64,000 nucleotides of DNA from assembly GCA_050950645.1 (NCBI GenBank), contig JBMNHZ010000010.1, forward strand, positions 1 through 64,000, read 5' to 3'. Of the stretch, positions 1 through 10,031 are shown in pieces. A program made the translations under genes and the position numbers. Within the stretch, counting starts at the first letter, position 1; every line of letters begins with the position of its first letter. The stretch comes from BRH-c25 sp012519325 (GTDB taxonomy: Bacteria > Bacillota > Clostridia > Lutisporales > Lutisporaceae). The notes beneath the pieces were generated by a model, which saw nothing but the letters and a program-made list of their open reading frames with translations, did no database searches and was not told the origin of the DNA.

Positions 1-1535
1 AGCTCTTATCCTTATATACATCAATGGTGATTTTATCGCCGTCACGTATCAAGGCAATGGGGCCGCCTTCCGCTGCTTCCGGAGAAATGTGGCCCACAAA
101 GCAGCCATTGTTAGTACCGGAAAAACGCCCATCGGTGATGAGAGCTGTGGTTAGTGCGAGGCCCTTGTCCGTTCATAAGCTTTAAAGGCCTATACATCTC
201 GCGCATACCAGGGCCTCCCTTAGGGCCTTCATATCGAATGACAACCACATGCCCTGGCTTTATTTTCAGTTCCATCAGCGCCTTTTCACAGTCTTCTTCA
301 CTATCAAAGCAAATTGCGTTTCCGGTGGAAACGACGGACTTCCTCTGCTATGGCGGCAGGCTTGGGACTACGCGGTATCGGGCGCCAGATTTCCCCGCAT
401 AATGGCTAACCCCCCCAATGTGTCGAAGGGACGGTCAAAGGGCCGGATCACCTCGTCGTTACAATCAGAATATAGATAGCTGTGCTGATTGATGTTTTCG
501 CCCAGTGTTTTGCCGGTAACAGTCATGACATCAAGATTGATATGATCCTTCAGGTACTCCATGACGCGTGGCACGCCGCCGGATTTATAAAAGTCTTCCA
601 TATCATAGATGTGGAAGCGGGATTTATACGGGCAATATGGGAATTGAGTGCTCTGTCGGTCAAACTCCTGCATAATCAGGTCCGGGGTCAATTCCCATCT
701 CATAAGCGACAGCACACAAATGTAACACAGCATTTGTAGATCCGCCGGTAGCCATTAAATAGCTGATGGTATTTTTGGGATAGATTTCATGGTAACGATA
801 TCGCTGGGGCGAATATTACGTTCAACCAACTCCATAATCTTTTCACCAGAACGTTTGGCACAGCGCATACGCTCATTATAGACTGCAGGAATTGCACCGC
901 GTCCTGGCAGCACCATACCAAGCGCTTCAGCGGCACAGCTCATAGTATTGGCAGTGCCGTAAAAGTTACAGGAACCGCAGGGTGGGCTGTGTTACCAGCT
1001 CCAGATTTTTCACATCTTTCATTCAGCTTTGCCAACCTGATACATCCCAAATGCCTCGGAGATGGCTGTACTGTCGGACTTGACCTTTTTGCCGAAGGGC
1101 GGGCCGCTGAGCATGGGGCCTCCCGGCACCAAATGGCAGGGATATTGGCGCGAATGCAGCCCATCAGCATGCCGGGTATGATCTTATCGCAGGAACCCAA
1201 CATAACAAGGCCATCCAGCTTGTGAGCCTTGGCCATTGATTTCGATGCTGTCGGCGATAATTTCGCGGGAGGGCAGTATATAATGCATACCGTCAAAGCT
1301 GCCATTTCCAACACTGTCGCAGCAGCCGATTACACCAAATTCCACTGCGTTGCCGCCGGCGCGATAAACGCCCTTTTTTACGAAATCCGCTACCTGACGC
1401 AGGTGGAAATGTCCAGGGACAATGTCACTGAATGCATTGGCGATGCCGATAATGGGGGCGGCTGAGATCATCGTCGTCAAAGCCGCAACCCTTATAGACT
1501 CTGCATGGGTGTAATACATTTTCATCTTTGTTCAT
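1..1535 (-). pseudogene. ilvD: Dihydroxy-acid dehydratase (IlvD/Edd family), frameshifted and cut by the left edge
   Basis: IlvD dehydrates 2,3-dihydroxy acids to 2-keto acids in valine, leucine and isoleucine synthesis and uses an Fe-S cluster. Reading across frames on the minus strand gives family blocks in order: DIVPGHFHL, YILPSREIIADSIE, DGLVMLGSCDKIIPGMLM and MSCAAEALGMVLPGRGAIPA. A region near 1-150 still encodes a C-terminal block, so the gene continues beyond the window. The ATG at 1533-1535 has a GGGGGTG ribosome site. Frame is lost repeatedly, for example at the G5 run near 1454-1458 and near 1237; each break is repaired by one base. It follows the threonine dehydratase gene by 88 bp, which fits an isoleucine-synthesis pair. 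Known: family motifs. Inferred: the breaks may be sequence errors rather than real decay. Confidence 0.85.
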
Positions 1536-1623
1536 ATAAAATTCACACCCCCTGTATCAAAGGCTGTAAACTCATCCTGGTTCTCACGGCCTAACAACCG
1601 GACCGCTGCGGCCTCCTTGAAAA

Positions 1624-2621
1624 TCACGTAGCAATCTCGCCTTCAAATGGCTCATTTTTCAAGATCATTCCGATTTTATCGATATCCCAGTTGCCGGAAG
1701 TCAGCACGCATGCGACTTTTTCATCCGGACGTGTTTTTACTCTTCCGGACAACAAAGCGGCAATTACGACACATGATGTCGGCTCGGCTATAAGCTTGGC
1801 ATGGTGTGCTACCAGTCTCACAGATTCCTTGATATCCTCTTCTTCAACTATTTCGATTTCATCTACATATCGATCAATAATGGGATATGGATTGTCAGCC
1901 GGATAACTGCAGCCAATACCATCCGCAACTGTTGGTGTGCATTCGACTCTGGTCTTTTGACCCTTCTGGCGGCTGACATAATATGCGCAGGTAGCTGCAG
2001 CCTGAATGCCTACTACACGTATCTTGGGTTTGGTCTCTTTGATGGCTGTAGCTATGCCTGAAATCAACCCGCCTCCGCCAATAGGAACCAGCACGGTTTC
2101 CACTTCAGGCAAATCTTCCATCATCTCCAGTGCGATGGTACCCTGCCGGCCATTACATCATAGTCCTTCATACCCGTGAACCATTGTATAGCCGTGCTCA
2201 GCTATTTCATCTTTAACTTTCTTCAGCGTGCGGCATATGCTCGTTCCCATACAATTACATCCGCACCCAATTTTCTGGCATTTTCTATTTTTACTTTCGG
2301 CGCATCCTCAGGCACAACAACTACAGTATGGACTCCCAGCAGCTGTCCGGCGAATGCGCAGGCCTGGGCGTGATTACCTGAAGAACTGCAAATAATACCA
2401 CGCTTTCTTTCCTCTTCGGTCAGTGAAAAGAATTTTGTTCATGGCGCCTCGAAGCTTAAATGAACCGGTGATTTGCAGCATTTCTGGCTTTAAGTAAACC
2501 TCACACCCTAGTATCTTATCCATAGTCTTTTCCCCGCAGCAATGGTGTGTGGCGAATATAGGGGCGGATACGATCCGCTGCTTCCCGTACATCCTGCAAA
2601 GTAACTGTCGTTTTTTTCCAT
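1624..2621 (-). pseudogene. ilvA: Threonine dehydratase (short TdcB/IlvA type), broken by several single-base indels
   Basis: This PLP enzyme converts threonine to 2-oxobutyrate and ammonia. The reconstructed protein is about 325 residues, close to the short TdcB type without a C-terminal regulatory ACT region. The PLP-lysine motif GSFKLRGAMNKIL lies near 2420-2460 and the glycine-rich phosphate loop VPIGGGGLISGIATA near 2070. Restoring one frame needs about six one-base changes: one fewer T in the T7 run at 2611-2617, one fewer in the T4 run at 2528-2531, one fewer A at 2426-2429, and further changes near 2230, 2163 and 2145. The start is the ATG at 2619-2621 behind AAAGGAG. It lies between pepF and ilvD on the same strand. 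The ilvA symbol is by family and context; tdcB is equally possible. Confidence 0.82.
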
Positions 2622-2741
2622 TGTACTGACTCCTTTATTATTTCTTATTAATCAACAAAGTGGATGTATATCCCCTTTCATTATACTTTCATTATATACC
2701 TGCCATATACTTATAACAAATATCAAAAATAATATAAGAAT

Positions 2742-2760
2742 CTATAACGATGCGTTATAG
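2742..2760. repeat. 19-bp palindrome at the pepF end / ilvA upstream region
   Basis: CTATAACG, then ATG, then CGTTATAG forms a perfect 8-bp dyad. It overlaps the restored pepF stop codon (2755-2757) and lies about 120 bp upstream of the threonine dehydratase start. On the minus strand it is followed by a T-rich stretch, so it could be a weak pepF terminator. It could equally be an operator for the ilvA-ilvD pair. Confidence 0.45.
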
Positions 2761-4573
2761 GTTCTGTACTAAAGCCTCCATCTGGTCCAGCAGGCTGCCG
2801 AACAGCTTAAGGGCGTTATTCACCGGTTCCGTTGTTGACATATCCACGTTGGCTATTTTTAATAGCTCAATTGGATAATCCGACGCCGCCGCTTTTAAGG
2901 AATTTCAAATAGCGGTCTACTGCCGGCTGCCCTTCGTTGATTATCTGCTGCGATATTGACATAGCTGCAGAAAAGCCTGTGGCATATTTATATACATAGA
3001 AGCTGGTGTAAAAATGCGGAATTCTAGCCCACTCCATATCTATATAATCATCCATAACCATATCCGGTCCATAATACCTTATATTTAAATCCCTGTATAT
3101 TGAGCACAGCAGCTCTGCAGTCAATACTTCCCCCGACTCGGCCTTTTCGTGGATTATCTTTTCAAACTCCGCAAACATGGTCTGCCTGTATACAGTAGCT
3201 CTGAACTGTTCCATGAAATAGTTCAGAAGATACATTTTCTTCTTATTGTCTTTGGTAGCTTTTTAGAAGATGATTCATTACCAGCGCTTCATTAAGGGTT
3301 GAAGCCACTTTCTGCCACGAATATCTTATACTGGGCATAAATATATGGCTGATTGCTGTCGGAATAATGGCTGTGCAGGGCATGGCCCATTTCGTGGGCC
3401 AGAAGTGAACAAGCTGTTCAGTGTATCGTTATGATTCAGAAGCACATAGGGATGTGAGTCATAGCAGCCCCAGGAATAGGCACCGCTTCTCTTTCCTTCA
3501 TTCTCATAAACATCAATCCAGCCTGAGTTCAAGCCCTTTTCAAGATTTTTGCCATAGTCCTCTCCCAGTACCTTAAGGCCTTCTCTCACAATCTCCTTTG
3601 CTTCTTCAAAAGATATTTCCATCTTTACTTCCTTCATCATCGGGACGTAAAGGTCGTACATGTGAATTTCATCCAGCCCCATTACCCTTTTCCTGAGCTT
3701 CACATACCTGTGCATCAGGTTCATGTTGTCATGCATTGCCGCAATAAGGTTATCATACACCGCAACCGGCACATTATCCTCAAACAACGATTCCTCTCTT
3801 GCAGAGCCGTACTTTCTGGCCCTTGCACTGAAAATATTTGCCTTGACATTGGCATTCAGCAGAGCAGCCAATGTGTTCTTCTGCTTTGAATAAGTGCTGT
3901 ACAACCCGTCGAAGGCGTCCTTCCTGACTCTTCTGTCGCTGCTTTCCATAAACTGAATATATCTGCCCTTTGTCAGCTCAACCTCGTTGCCCTTTTCATC
4001 CTTTATATACGGAAACTTTATATCCGCATTATTAAGCATACCGAATATTACCTCCGGTGCCCGCACTACTTCCCCTGCCATGGCCAGAAGCTGCTCTTCG
4101 GCTGCATTCAATACATGGGGCTTCTTTCTTCTTATTTCATCCAAAAACCTCTTGTAAAACCTCAAGCCCTCACTTTCCATAAGATATGCTTCCAGCTTCT
4201 CATCCGGTATATCTAAGATTCCCGGCACAATAAAGGAATTTGTACTGTTTACTGTCACCCCCAGGGAATCCGCCTTGCCGGCAAGCCCCTGATAAAATGA
4301 ATTGGTGCTGTCCTCATGGCTTCTCATATGTGCATAAACATATACCTTTTCAAAAAGTCTGGTCATTTCGGTGCTTAGATTCAGACATTCAAGAAGCTTC
4401 CCGGCACTGCTGCCCATGAGCTCCTTGTACGGGTAAAGGGAATCCGCCATTTGCTTTACCTTTTCATAATCCTTTTCCCACAGATCATTTGATTCATATA
4501 TATCTTCAAGCCTCCATTTATACTCCTGAGATATTTCTTCTCTTTTCGGAATGCTTGAACCTTTATTAGCCAT
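2755..4573 (-). pseudogene. pepF: Oligoendopeptidase F (M3B), frameshifted in the C-terminal half
   Basis: PepF is a cytoplasmic zinc metallopeptidase that cleaves short oligopeptides. The N-terminal 390 or so residues are open, starting behind GAGGG at the ATG at 4571-4573 (another ATG lies just upstream). The frame breaks just before the zinc site. Removing one base at about 3404 restores LFTLAHEMGHALHSHYSD with the HExxH motif. Three further one-base corrections, near 3310 (T3), 3260-3264 (T5) and 2883, restore a continuous C-terminus ending in a TAA at 2755-2757. The corrected product is about 600 residues, normal for the family. The breaks fall mostly in homopolymers or short repeats and look like sequence errors. 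Substitution-type decay is not visible. Confidence 0.85.
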
Positions 4574-4627
4574 CATAATCCCTCGCTTCTATATATTTTC
4601 TCCAACGCTCCGCCCTGGCTCTCGTGT

Positions 4628-5992
4628 CTAAATAACACATTTATCCTTCCACTTACCCTTTTTTACAAAATACACTATCATCACAAAATGAACGGCATAA
4701 GACACAATATATGATATCCAGACCCATTGAATGCTCATCTGCATTATCTGTACGAACAAATACAGCATGGGTATCTGGACAAGCCATATTGAAGTCAGGG
4801 CAGCCAGCATGGAAGGAACATTGTCCCCTGCTCCGTAAAGTATGGAGGCCATTCCCCCCGCAGGCCCCATAAATAGCGATGCAACTGCATAGTATCTTAA
4901 AAACAAAGCTCCTATCCCTATTATATCATCCCCCGTCGAAAAAATACGAATTATCGGGCCGGGAAGCAATACTAAAACAGCACCCGAAATAAACATTATC
5001 CAGAAAGAGAGCTTTGCTGTCAGATATCCGGCTTTTTCCGCTCTGTCACAATTAGAGGAACCCAGGCTTTGGCCTACAATTACACCTGAGCCCATCTGCA
5101 AACCGAATACCGGCGTTAAAATAAGGTTAATAATTCTTGTGCATATACCGTAAGCTGCTACAACACCTACCCCGAAAGATGCTATAAACTTCATTACAAT
5201 AAAGTATCCAAGGTTTCGTAGAAGGCCTTCCAGGCCTGTAGGCAAGCCTATTGACAACAGCTTGATATCCATAGACCTGACAAAGTAGATTCCTCTCTTG
5301 AAACCAACCTTTATGAAGGTTCTGCCTGACATAAGTATGTACAGCCCCACAATAAAGGCAGCAGCCTGGGATATTACAGTAGCGTATGCAGCTCCGGCTA
5401 TTCCCAGCCCCATTCCCCTTACCCCGATAAAGGGTATAACATCAAATATCATTATGGGGTCAAGTATCATATTCAGCATTCCGGATATAACCATAATATA
5501 CAGGGGCTTTCTTGCATCACCTATGCACCTTAAGGCAGTGTTTACCGAATATGAGGAAAACGCCAGAGGAAGAGTGATAAGCCTTATCCTTCCATATGTG
5601 ACCGACTCCTCCAGCACCCGGCTGTTTCCGGCCAGAGGGCTTAATACATTTGGTATTATGAGGCTCATTACTATACCAACAACCAGTGCCAGCAAAAATT
5701 TGAATATTATCGTCTGTTCAATGGCTTCTATTGTCTTTTCCTTGTTTCCTGCGCCAAAATATCTTGATATTATTGTCACTGAGCTTGTTCCGACAATATC
5801 ATTCACCATATTCAATATCCACCATATTGTAGCAAAAATCGTAACAGCCGCTACAGAGTCTATTGATAGCTTTGCAACCCAAGCCATATCTACCATTTCA
5901 TACAACATATCGAACATCATTCCTAGCATAGTAGGTATCGAAAGGGTCAGTATTTCTGCAAGCAGGCTTTTCTGCTCCCGTGCCTGTGTCAT
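4628..5992 (-). CDS. MATE family multidrug/Na+ antiporter
   Basis: This is an integral membrane exporter of the MATE (NorM/DinF) family, moving cationic drugs or metabolites out against a Na+ or H+ gradient. About 454 residues form roughly twelve hydrophobic segments. The repeated halves each begin with an LSIPTMLGM- or LSIGLPTGLE-like helix. The chosen start is the ATG at 5990-5992 because GGAGG lies five bases upstream; an in-frame ATG at 6004 lacks a ribosome site. It lies 55 bp upstream of pepF on the same strand and diverges from the M20 peptidase gene. The substrate cannot be told from sequence. Confidence 0.9.
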   Translation of the reverse strand: MTQAREQKSLLAEILTLSIPTMLGMMFDMLYEMVDMAWVAKLSIDSVAAVTIFATIWWILNMVNDIVGTSSVTIISRYFGAGNKEKTIEAIEQTIIFKFLLALVVGIVMSLIIPNVLSPLAGNSRVLEESVTYGRIRLITLPLAFSSYSVNTALRCIGDARKPLYIMVISGMLNMILDPIMIFDVIPFIGVRGMGLGIAGAAYATVISQAAAFIVGLYILMSGRTFIKVGFKRGIYFVRSMDIKLLSIGLPTGLEGLLRNLGYFIVMKFIASFGVGVVAAYGICTRIINLILTPVFGLQMGSGVIVGQSLGSSNCDRAEKAGYLTAKLSFWIMFISGAVLVLLPGPIIRIFSTGDDIIGIGALFLRYYAVASLFMGPAGGMASILYGAGDNVPSMLAALTSIWLVQIPMLYLFVQIMQMSIQWVWISYIVSYAVHFVMIVYFVKKGKWKDKCVI

Positions 5993-6063
5993 AAAATCCT
6001 CCATAAGTTCAGTTATATCTACATTCTACCTCTTATAAGCATTATTTTCTACATCAAATATTA

Positions 6064-6092
6064 TGATGATGAAATGCTAAATATTGTATAAT
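6064..6092 (+). promoter_or_regulatory. Possible sigma-A promoter for the M20 peptidase gene
   Basis: A perfect TATAAT lies at 6087-6092, preceded by TG, in the AT-rich gap between the divergent MATE and M20 genes. The -35 region at the right distance (TGATGA) is poor, so the call rests mainly on the -10 box. Confidence 0.35.
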
Positions 6093-6160
6093 ATATATGT
6101 ATCTAAAAGTCCAACAAAGAGATAATAAGTAGATAAATAACAAACAAACAGGAGGAAAAC

Positions 6161-7324
6161 ATGAAAAACATAATTATGGAAGAAATACATGCACTTAAGG
6201 AACAGCTATGCGAAATAAGCGACTACATATTAAGCAACCCGGAGTTGGGAAATCAGGAATTCAAAGCAGTTGAAAAGCTTACCTCCTTCCTCAAGTCCAA
6301 AGGGTTCTCGGTTGAAACGAATTTAATTGGCAAGCCTACTGCCTTTAAAGCGGTATATGAAAGCAAAAAGCCCGGCCCCTCAGTAGCTTTCCTCTGTGAG
6401 TATGATGCCCTGCCGGAAATAGGCCACGGCTGCGGGCATAATATGATAGGAACCATGAGCTGCGGAGCTGCGGCAGGTCTCAGCAAGGTTCTGGATGAAA
6501 CAGGCGGCCGCATAGTAGTCCTTGGCACTCCCGCAGAAGAAACTGACGGAGCAAAGGTGGAGATGGCGAAAAAAGGCATATTTGAGGGTATTGATGCCGC
6601 GATGATATTGCATCCGGAGGATAAAACCTATGAAAGTGGAGACTCTTTGGCAATGGATGCCCTTCAATTCGATTTCAAGGGCAAAACAAGCCATGCGGCA
6701 TCCTCACCTCATGAGGGCATTAATGCACTGGATGCCGTAATACTCACCTTCAATGGCATAAATGCCTTAAGGCAGCACGTTACACCCGATGTGAGGATAC
6801 ACGGCATAGTTAAGGAAGGGGGCAAAGCTGCCAATATTGTACCTGACAGGGCTGTAGCACAATTCTATATCAGAGCCGGGAAAAAGGATTATCTTAGGGA
6901 AGTGACTGAAAAAGTAAAGAATATAGCAAGAGGGGCTGCCCTTATGACAGGCGCATCCTTGGAAATAAGCAACTATGAGATATCTTATGATGACATGAAT
7001 ACGAACATGAATATGTCTAAGGCTTTCAATGAAAACCTCAAATTGGCGGGTGTAAAAGAAATCAACGCCAGAAGGTCCAGTTACGGCTCTTTGGACATGG
7101 GCAACGTAAGCCATGTGGTTCCGGCAATTCATCCTTATATCTCCATATCGGATACCAGTTTGGTTGGCCATACGGCTGAATTCAGAGATGCAACCCGTAC
7201 GGAAAAAGCACATGATTCATTGGTTAAAGGTGCATGTGCTCTTGCGCTGACAGGATATGACATTATTACGGATAAAGAGCTTCTGGAGCGCATAAAAGAA
7301 GAATTCGCCAAAACAGCCCGCTAG
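6161..7324 (+). CDS. M20 family metallopeptidase / amidohydrolase
   Basis: This is a 387-residue cytoplasmic zinc hydrolase of the M20 family (AbgB/PM20D2-like), which cleaves N-acyl or dipeptide bonds. The N-terminal catalytic domain carries the metal motifs CGHNMIGT (about 91-98), GTPAEETDG and MILHPED. The central lid domain is the dimerisation region and begins near DFKGKTSHAASSPHEG. A C-terminal metal-binding histidine is in LVGHTAEF. The start is supported by GGAGGAAA 6 bp upstream. It stands alone and ends at a two-way terminator shared with xylB. PM20D2-like enzymes act on aberrant dipeptides; the substrate here is not determined. Confidence 0.88.
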   Translation: MKNIIMEEIHALKEQLCEISDYILSNPELGNQEFKAVEKLTSFLKSKGFSVETNLIGKPTAFKAVYESKKPGPSVAFLCEYDALPEIGHGCGHNMIGTMSCGAAAGLSKVLDETGGRIVVLGTPAEETDGAKVEMAKKGIFEGIDAAMILHPEDKTYESGDSLAMDALQFDFKGKTSHAASSPHEGINALDAVILTFNGINALRQHVTPDVRIHGIVKEGGKAANIVPDRAVAQFYIRAGKKDYLREVTEKVKNIARGAALMTGASLEISNYEISYDDMNTNMNMSKAFNENLKLAGVKEINARRSSYGSLDMGNVSHVVPAIHPYISISDTSLVGHTAEFRDATRTEKAHDSLVKGACALALTGYDIITDKELLERIKEEFAKTAR

Positions 7325-7350
7325 ACTGCTCATGTGCTGGGCGCACAAGC

Positions 7351-7385
7351 AAGCAGCTTGACAATTTTTGCCAAGCTGCTTTTTC
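7351..7385. terminator. Two-way rho-independent terminator between M20 peptidase and xylulokinase
   Basis: AAGCAGCTTG pairs with CAAGCTGCTT around a short T-rich loop, followed by a T run on the plus strand. Both flanking genes converge on it, and xylB ends at 7392. Confidence 0.75.
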
Positions 7386-7391
7386 TCCAAA

Positions 7392-8870
7392 TCAGTTTAC
7401 TGTTAACTTCCTGAAAAGTTCTTTCGTTGCGGGGTATATCTCCCTGAATTTTTTATACTTCTGGTTGTATAATCCAACATTTGTTTCATCAGGGTCTATA
7501 CTCTCAGTCACTTTTAAGAATGAAGCGCAAGCTGACTCAACAGTCGCAAACTGTCCTGAGCCAACGGCTGCAAGTATTGCTGCTCCATATGCAGGCCCTT
7601 CGTCTGTGTTCAGCTTCTCTACCTTTACATTAAGTACATCTGAAATGATTTTACACCAAAGCTTGCTTTTTGCTCCGCCGCCATTGATTCTTACAATAGG
7701 GGCTCTGATTCCCATTGCTTTCATTATTTCAAAGGTATCCCTGAGGGAAAATGCAACACCCTCCAATACAGCGCGGGTTAGGTGCTTTCTCTGATGGGTC
7801 ATGTCCATACCTATAAAAACGCCTCTGCAGAAAGGATCATTGTGAGGTGTTCTTTCACCCATAAGATACGGCAGATAAAATACACTATCCTCTATTGCAG
7901 CTTCCTCCGCCTCTGCCAGCAGGCCGTCAAAATTCTCCGAACCGATCACTTCTTGCGCCCACCATTTCAAGGAAGCAGCGGCTGCAAGAGTCACACCCAT
8001 TTGATGATATCTCCCGTTTGCATGGCAAAAGGAGTGAAGGCTGTTCTTAGAGTCCACATGGAAATCGTCGGTTGCGACAAAAATTACTCCGGAAGTTCCC
8101 AGTGACAAAGAGCAGGCTTCCGTTCCCGTGACCCCTCCTCCGATAGCTGCAACAGCCTGGTCGCCTCCGCCGATTACTACCTTAACATTATCATTCAATC
8201 CAAGCTTATCCGCCAGGTCCTTTTTCAGGAAACCGATCACCTCATAGGATTCGTACAGCTCCGGCAATTGGCTTTTTGATATTCCTAAAAGGTTTAGCAT
8301 AGGCTCCGACCATTTTCTGTTTTTTACATTCAAATATAGAGTCCCCGATGCATCCGACATATCGGATGCAAATACACCGGACATTCTGTAAGCGACGTAA
8401 TCCTTCGGAAGCATAATCTTCCTAATTTTTGCAAAGTTCAGAGGCTCATTAGCCTTAATCCAAAGGAGCTTAGGCGAAGTAAACCCTGTAAGAGCGAGGT
8501 TTCCGGTCCATTCGGATATTTTTTCCCGGCCGATGTCATTGTTAAGATACCTGCATTCCTTCTCCGTTCTTTGATCGTTCCAAAGAATTGCAGGCCTTAT
8601 CACTTTATCTTCTTCATCAAGTATTACCAGACCGTGCATCTGGCCGCTGAAGCTTATAGCTTCCACTTCGCTTTTGTCAAGCCCCTCCAGGAGTTCCCCC
8701 AGTCCGTTTACTGTCTGTATGTACCAGTCCTCCGGGTTCTGCTCCGACCATAAAGGCTTGGGGAAGTAAATTGGATATTCCTTTACAGCCGATTTGACAA
8801 CACTGCCTTTTTCGTCTAAAGCAAGCATTTTTACCGAGGTTGTTCCTATATCTATACCAATATAATACAT
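7392..8870 (-). CDS. xylB: Xylulokinase (FGGY family)
   Basis: It phosphorylates D-xylulose to xylulose 5-phosphate with ATP, feeding the pentose phosphate pathway. The 492-residue length is normal. Features are the N-terminal phosphate loop GIDIGTTSVK, the substrate motif SGQMHG (75-80), WNDQR, and a GGGDQAVAAIGGG block whose Asp (about 237) matches the catalytic base of XylB. The second FGGY signature is VRINGGGAKSKLW. The GGAGGG ribosome site precedes the ATG. It is the last gene of the sugar operon and lies 28 bp downstream of the polyol dehydrogenase. Together these fit xylitol or D-arabitol oxidation to xylulose followed by phosphorylation. Confidence 0.93.
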   Translation of the reverse strand: MYYIGIDIGTTSVKMLALDEKGSVVKSAVKEYPIYFPKPLWSEQNPEDWYIQTVNGLGELLEGLDKSEVEAISFSGQMHGLVILDEEDKVIRPAILWNDQRTEKECRYLNNDIGREKISEWTGNLALTGFTSPKLLWIKANEPLNFAKIRKIMLPKDYVAYRMSGVFASDMSDASGTLYLNVKNRKWSEPMLNLLGISKSQLPELYESYEVIGFLKKDLADKLGLNDNVKVVIGGGDQAVAAIGGGVTGTEACSLSLGTSGVIFVATDDFHVDSKNSLHSFCHANGRYHQMGVTLAAAASLKWWAQEVIGSENFDGLLAEAEEAAIEDSVFYLPYLMGERTPHNDPFCRGVFIGMDMTHQRKHLTRAVLEGVAFSLRDTFEIMKAMGIRAPIVRINGGGAKSKLWCKIISDVLNVKVEKLNTDEGPAYGAAILAAVGSGQFATVESACASFLKVTESIDPDETNVGLYNQKYKKFREIYPATKELFRKLTVN

Positions 8871-8898
8871 ATCCGGCTTCCCTCCGATTTACGACATA

Positions 8899-9936
8899 TT
8901 ACATCCTGATAACGGCTTTTACAACATCCTTTGCGTTGCTCACAACAAAATCAAAGGCCTCTTTAGTATTTTCAAAACTGAATTCATGGCTTACAATACC
9001 CTTGACATTGATAGTACCGCTTGCTATTGCATTTATGGCAACAGGATAGAGATTCCTGTACCTGAAAATCGTCTTGAAGGTACCTTCCTTATTCATAAGC
9101 TTCATAAAATTAAAGGGTACTTCATCCTTTGCCGTCATTCCGATCAGCACTATAGTTCCTCCGGTTTTCAGCACATCCACCGTCTGTTTGACAGTGGCCT
9201 CAGCTGCTGCCGCATCAATAACCACATGAGCCCCTTTTCCTTCGGTTATAGCTTCTATTGCCTTTAAAGGGTCTTCCTCAGCGGAATTTATAACATAGTC
9301 AGCCCCAAGCTTTTTTGCCGTTTTCAGCCTGTTTTCAAGAATATCTACAACTATCACCTTGGATGCCCCTCTTGCTTTACTTGAAAGCAATGTCACCAAT
9401 CCAATACAACCCGAACCATAAATTACCACAGTGTCTCCCAGCTTAACCCCACCCTGCTCTGTCGCATGGAGGCCTACAGCCAGGGGCTCCACCAGTGCTC
9501 CCTCCACGTTTGAAACGTTTTCCGGCAGCTTAAAACACATATTCTCCGGATGTACAACATAGTTGCACAATACTCCGTGATATGGGGGTGTAGCAAAAAA
9601 TTCAACCTCCGGGCAAAGGTTATATTTTCCTCCTTTGCAAAGCTCACATTTACCGCAGGTTTTACCCGGCTCCAATGCCACCCGATCCCCTACGACCAGA
9701 TTTTTCACTTTGCTGCCTACCTCCACAACCTCGCCGGCACATTCATGGCCCAGTATAAAATCTCCCTCAACAACAAAATCACCTATCCTGCCATGCTGGT
9801 AGTAGTGCACATCAGAGCCGCAAATTCCTACAGTATCAACCTTTATCAATACCTCATCATCCGAGACCTTAGGAACCGGTATATCTTTCCATACCATGTC
9901 ATTGGTACCACGCATAAATATCGCTTTATTATTCAT
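8899..9936 (-). CDS. Zinc-dependent medium-chain polyol dehydrogenase (sorbitol/xylitol/arabitol type)
   Basis: This 345-residue MDR dehydrogenase oxidises a polyol to a ketose with NAD(P)+. Catalytic zinc ligands are Cys39 (GICGSDVHYY) and His64-Glu65 (GHECAGEVVEVG). Four structural-zinc cysteines lie in CGKCELCKGGKYNLC (94-108). The Rossmann motif GSGCIGLVTLL follows near 174. It sits between the sugar-binding protein gene and xylB, so a pentitol giving D-xylulose is the most economical substrate. Sequence alone does not separate xylitol, D-arabitol and sorbitol dehydrogenases. Confidence 0.88.
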   Translation of the reverse strand: MNNKAIFMRGTNDMVWKDIPVPKVSDDEVLIKVDTVGICGSDVHYYQHGRIGDFVVEGDFILGHECAGEVVEVGSKVKNLVVGDRVALEPGKTCGKCELCKGGKYNLCPEVEFFATPPYHGVLCNYVVHPENMCFKLPENVSNVEGALVEPLAVGLHATEQGGVKLGDTVVIYGSGCIGLVTLLSSKARGASKVIVVDILENRLKTAKKLGADYVINSAEEDPLKAIEAITEGKGAHVVIDAAAAEATVKQTVDVLKTGGTIVLIGMTAKDEVPFNFMKLMNKEGTFKTIFRYRNLYPVAINAIASGTINVKGIVSHEFSFENTKEAFDFVVSNAKDVVKAVIRM

Positions 9937-9992
9937 TTATATCAGCCTCCCGCCGTACCTGATTTTTTTGTACATGCCGTTAGCATTAAATG

Positions 9993-10026
9993 GCTGATAC
10001 GCGAATCTTATGATTCGCGTATCAGC
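9993..10026. repeat. Perfect 15-bp inverted repeat between binding-protein and dehydrogenase genes
   Basis: GCTGATACGCGAATC is followed by a TTAT loop and its exact complement. It starts just after the binding-protein stop codon on the minus strand. No T run follows on either side, so it is not a classical terminator. It probably forms an RNA hairpin that protects or separates the upstream ABC mRNA from the downstream enzymes. Confidence 0.7.
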
Positions 10027-10031
10027 TATTC

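Noticed and set aside
2622..2754. A T-box or other riboswitch before the threonine dehydratase
   Set aside because: The 133-bp interval is too short and AT-rich, and no T-box sequence or terminator-antiterminator pair is visible.
1624..4573. Programmed ribosomal frameshifting in pepF or the threonine dehydratase
   Set aside because: There are too many breaks, in varying directions, and they are not linked to slippery heptamers with downstream structure.
5298..6038. A 246-codon open frame on the plus strand
   Set aside because: It lies opposite the MATE gene, which has clear family motifs. Its sequence is low-complexity Ile/Ser/Thr, typical of a complement of membrane-helix codons.
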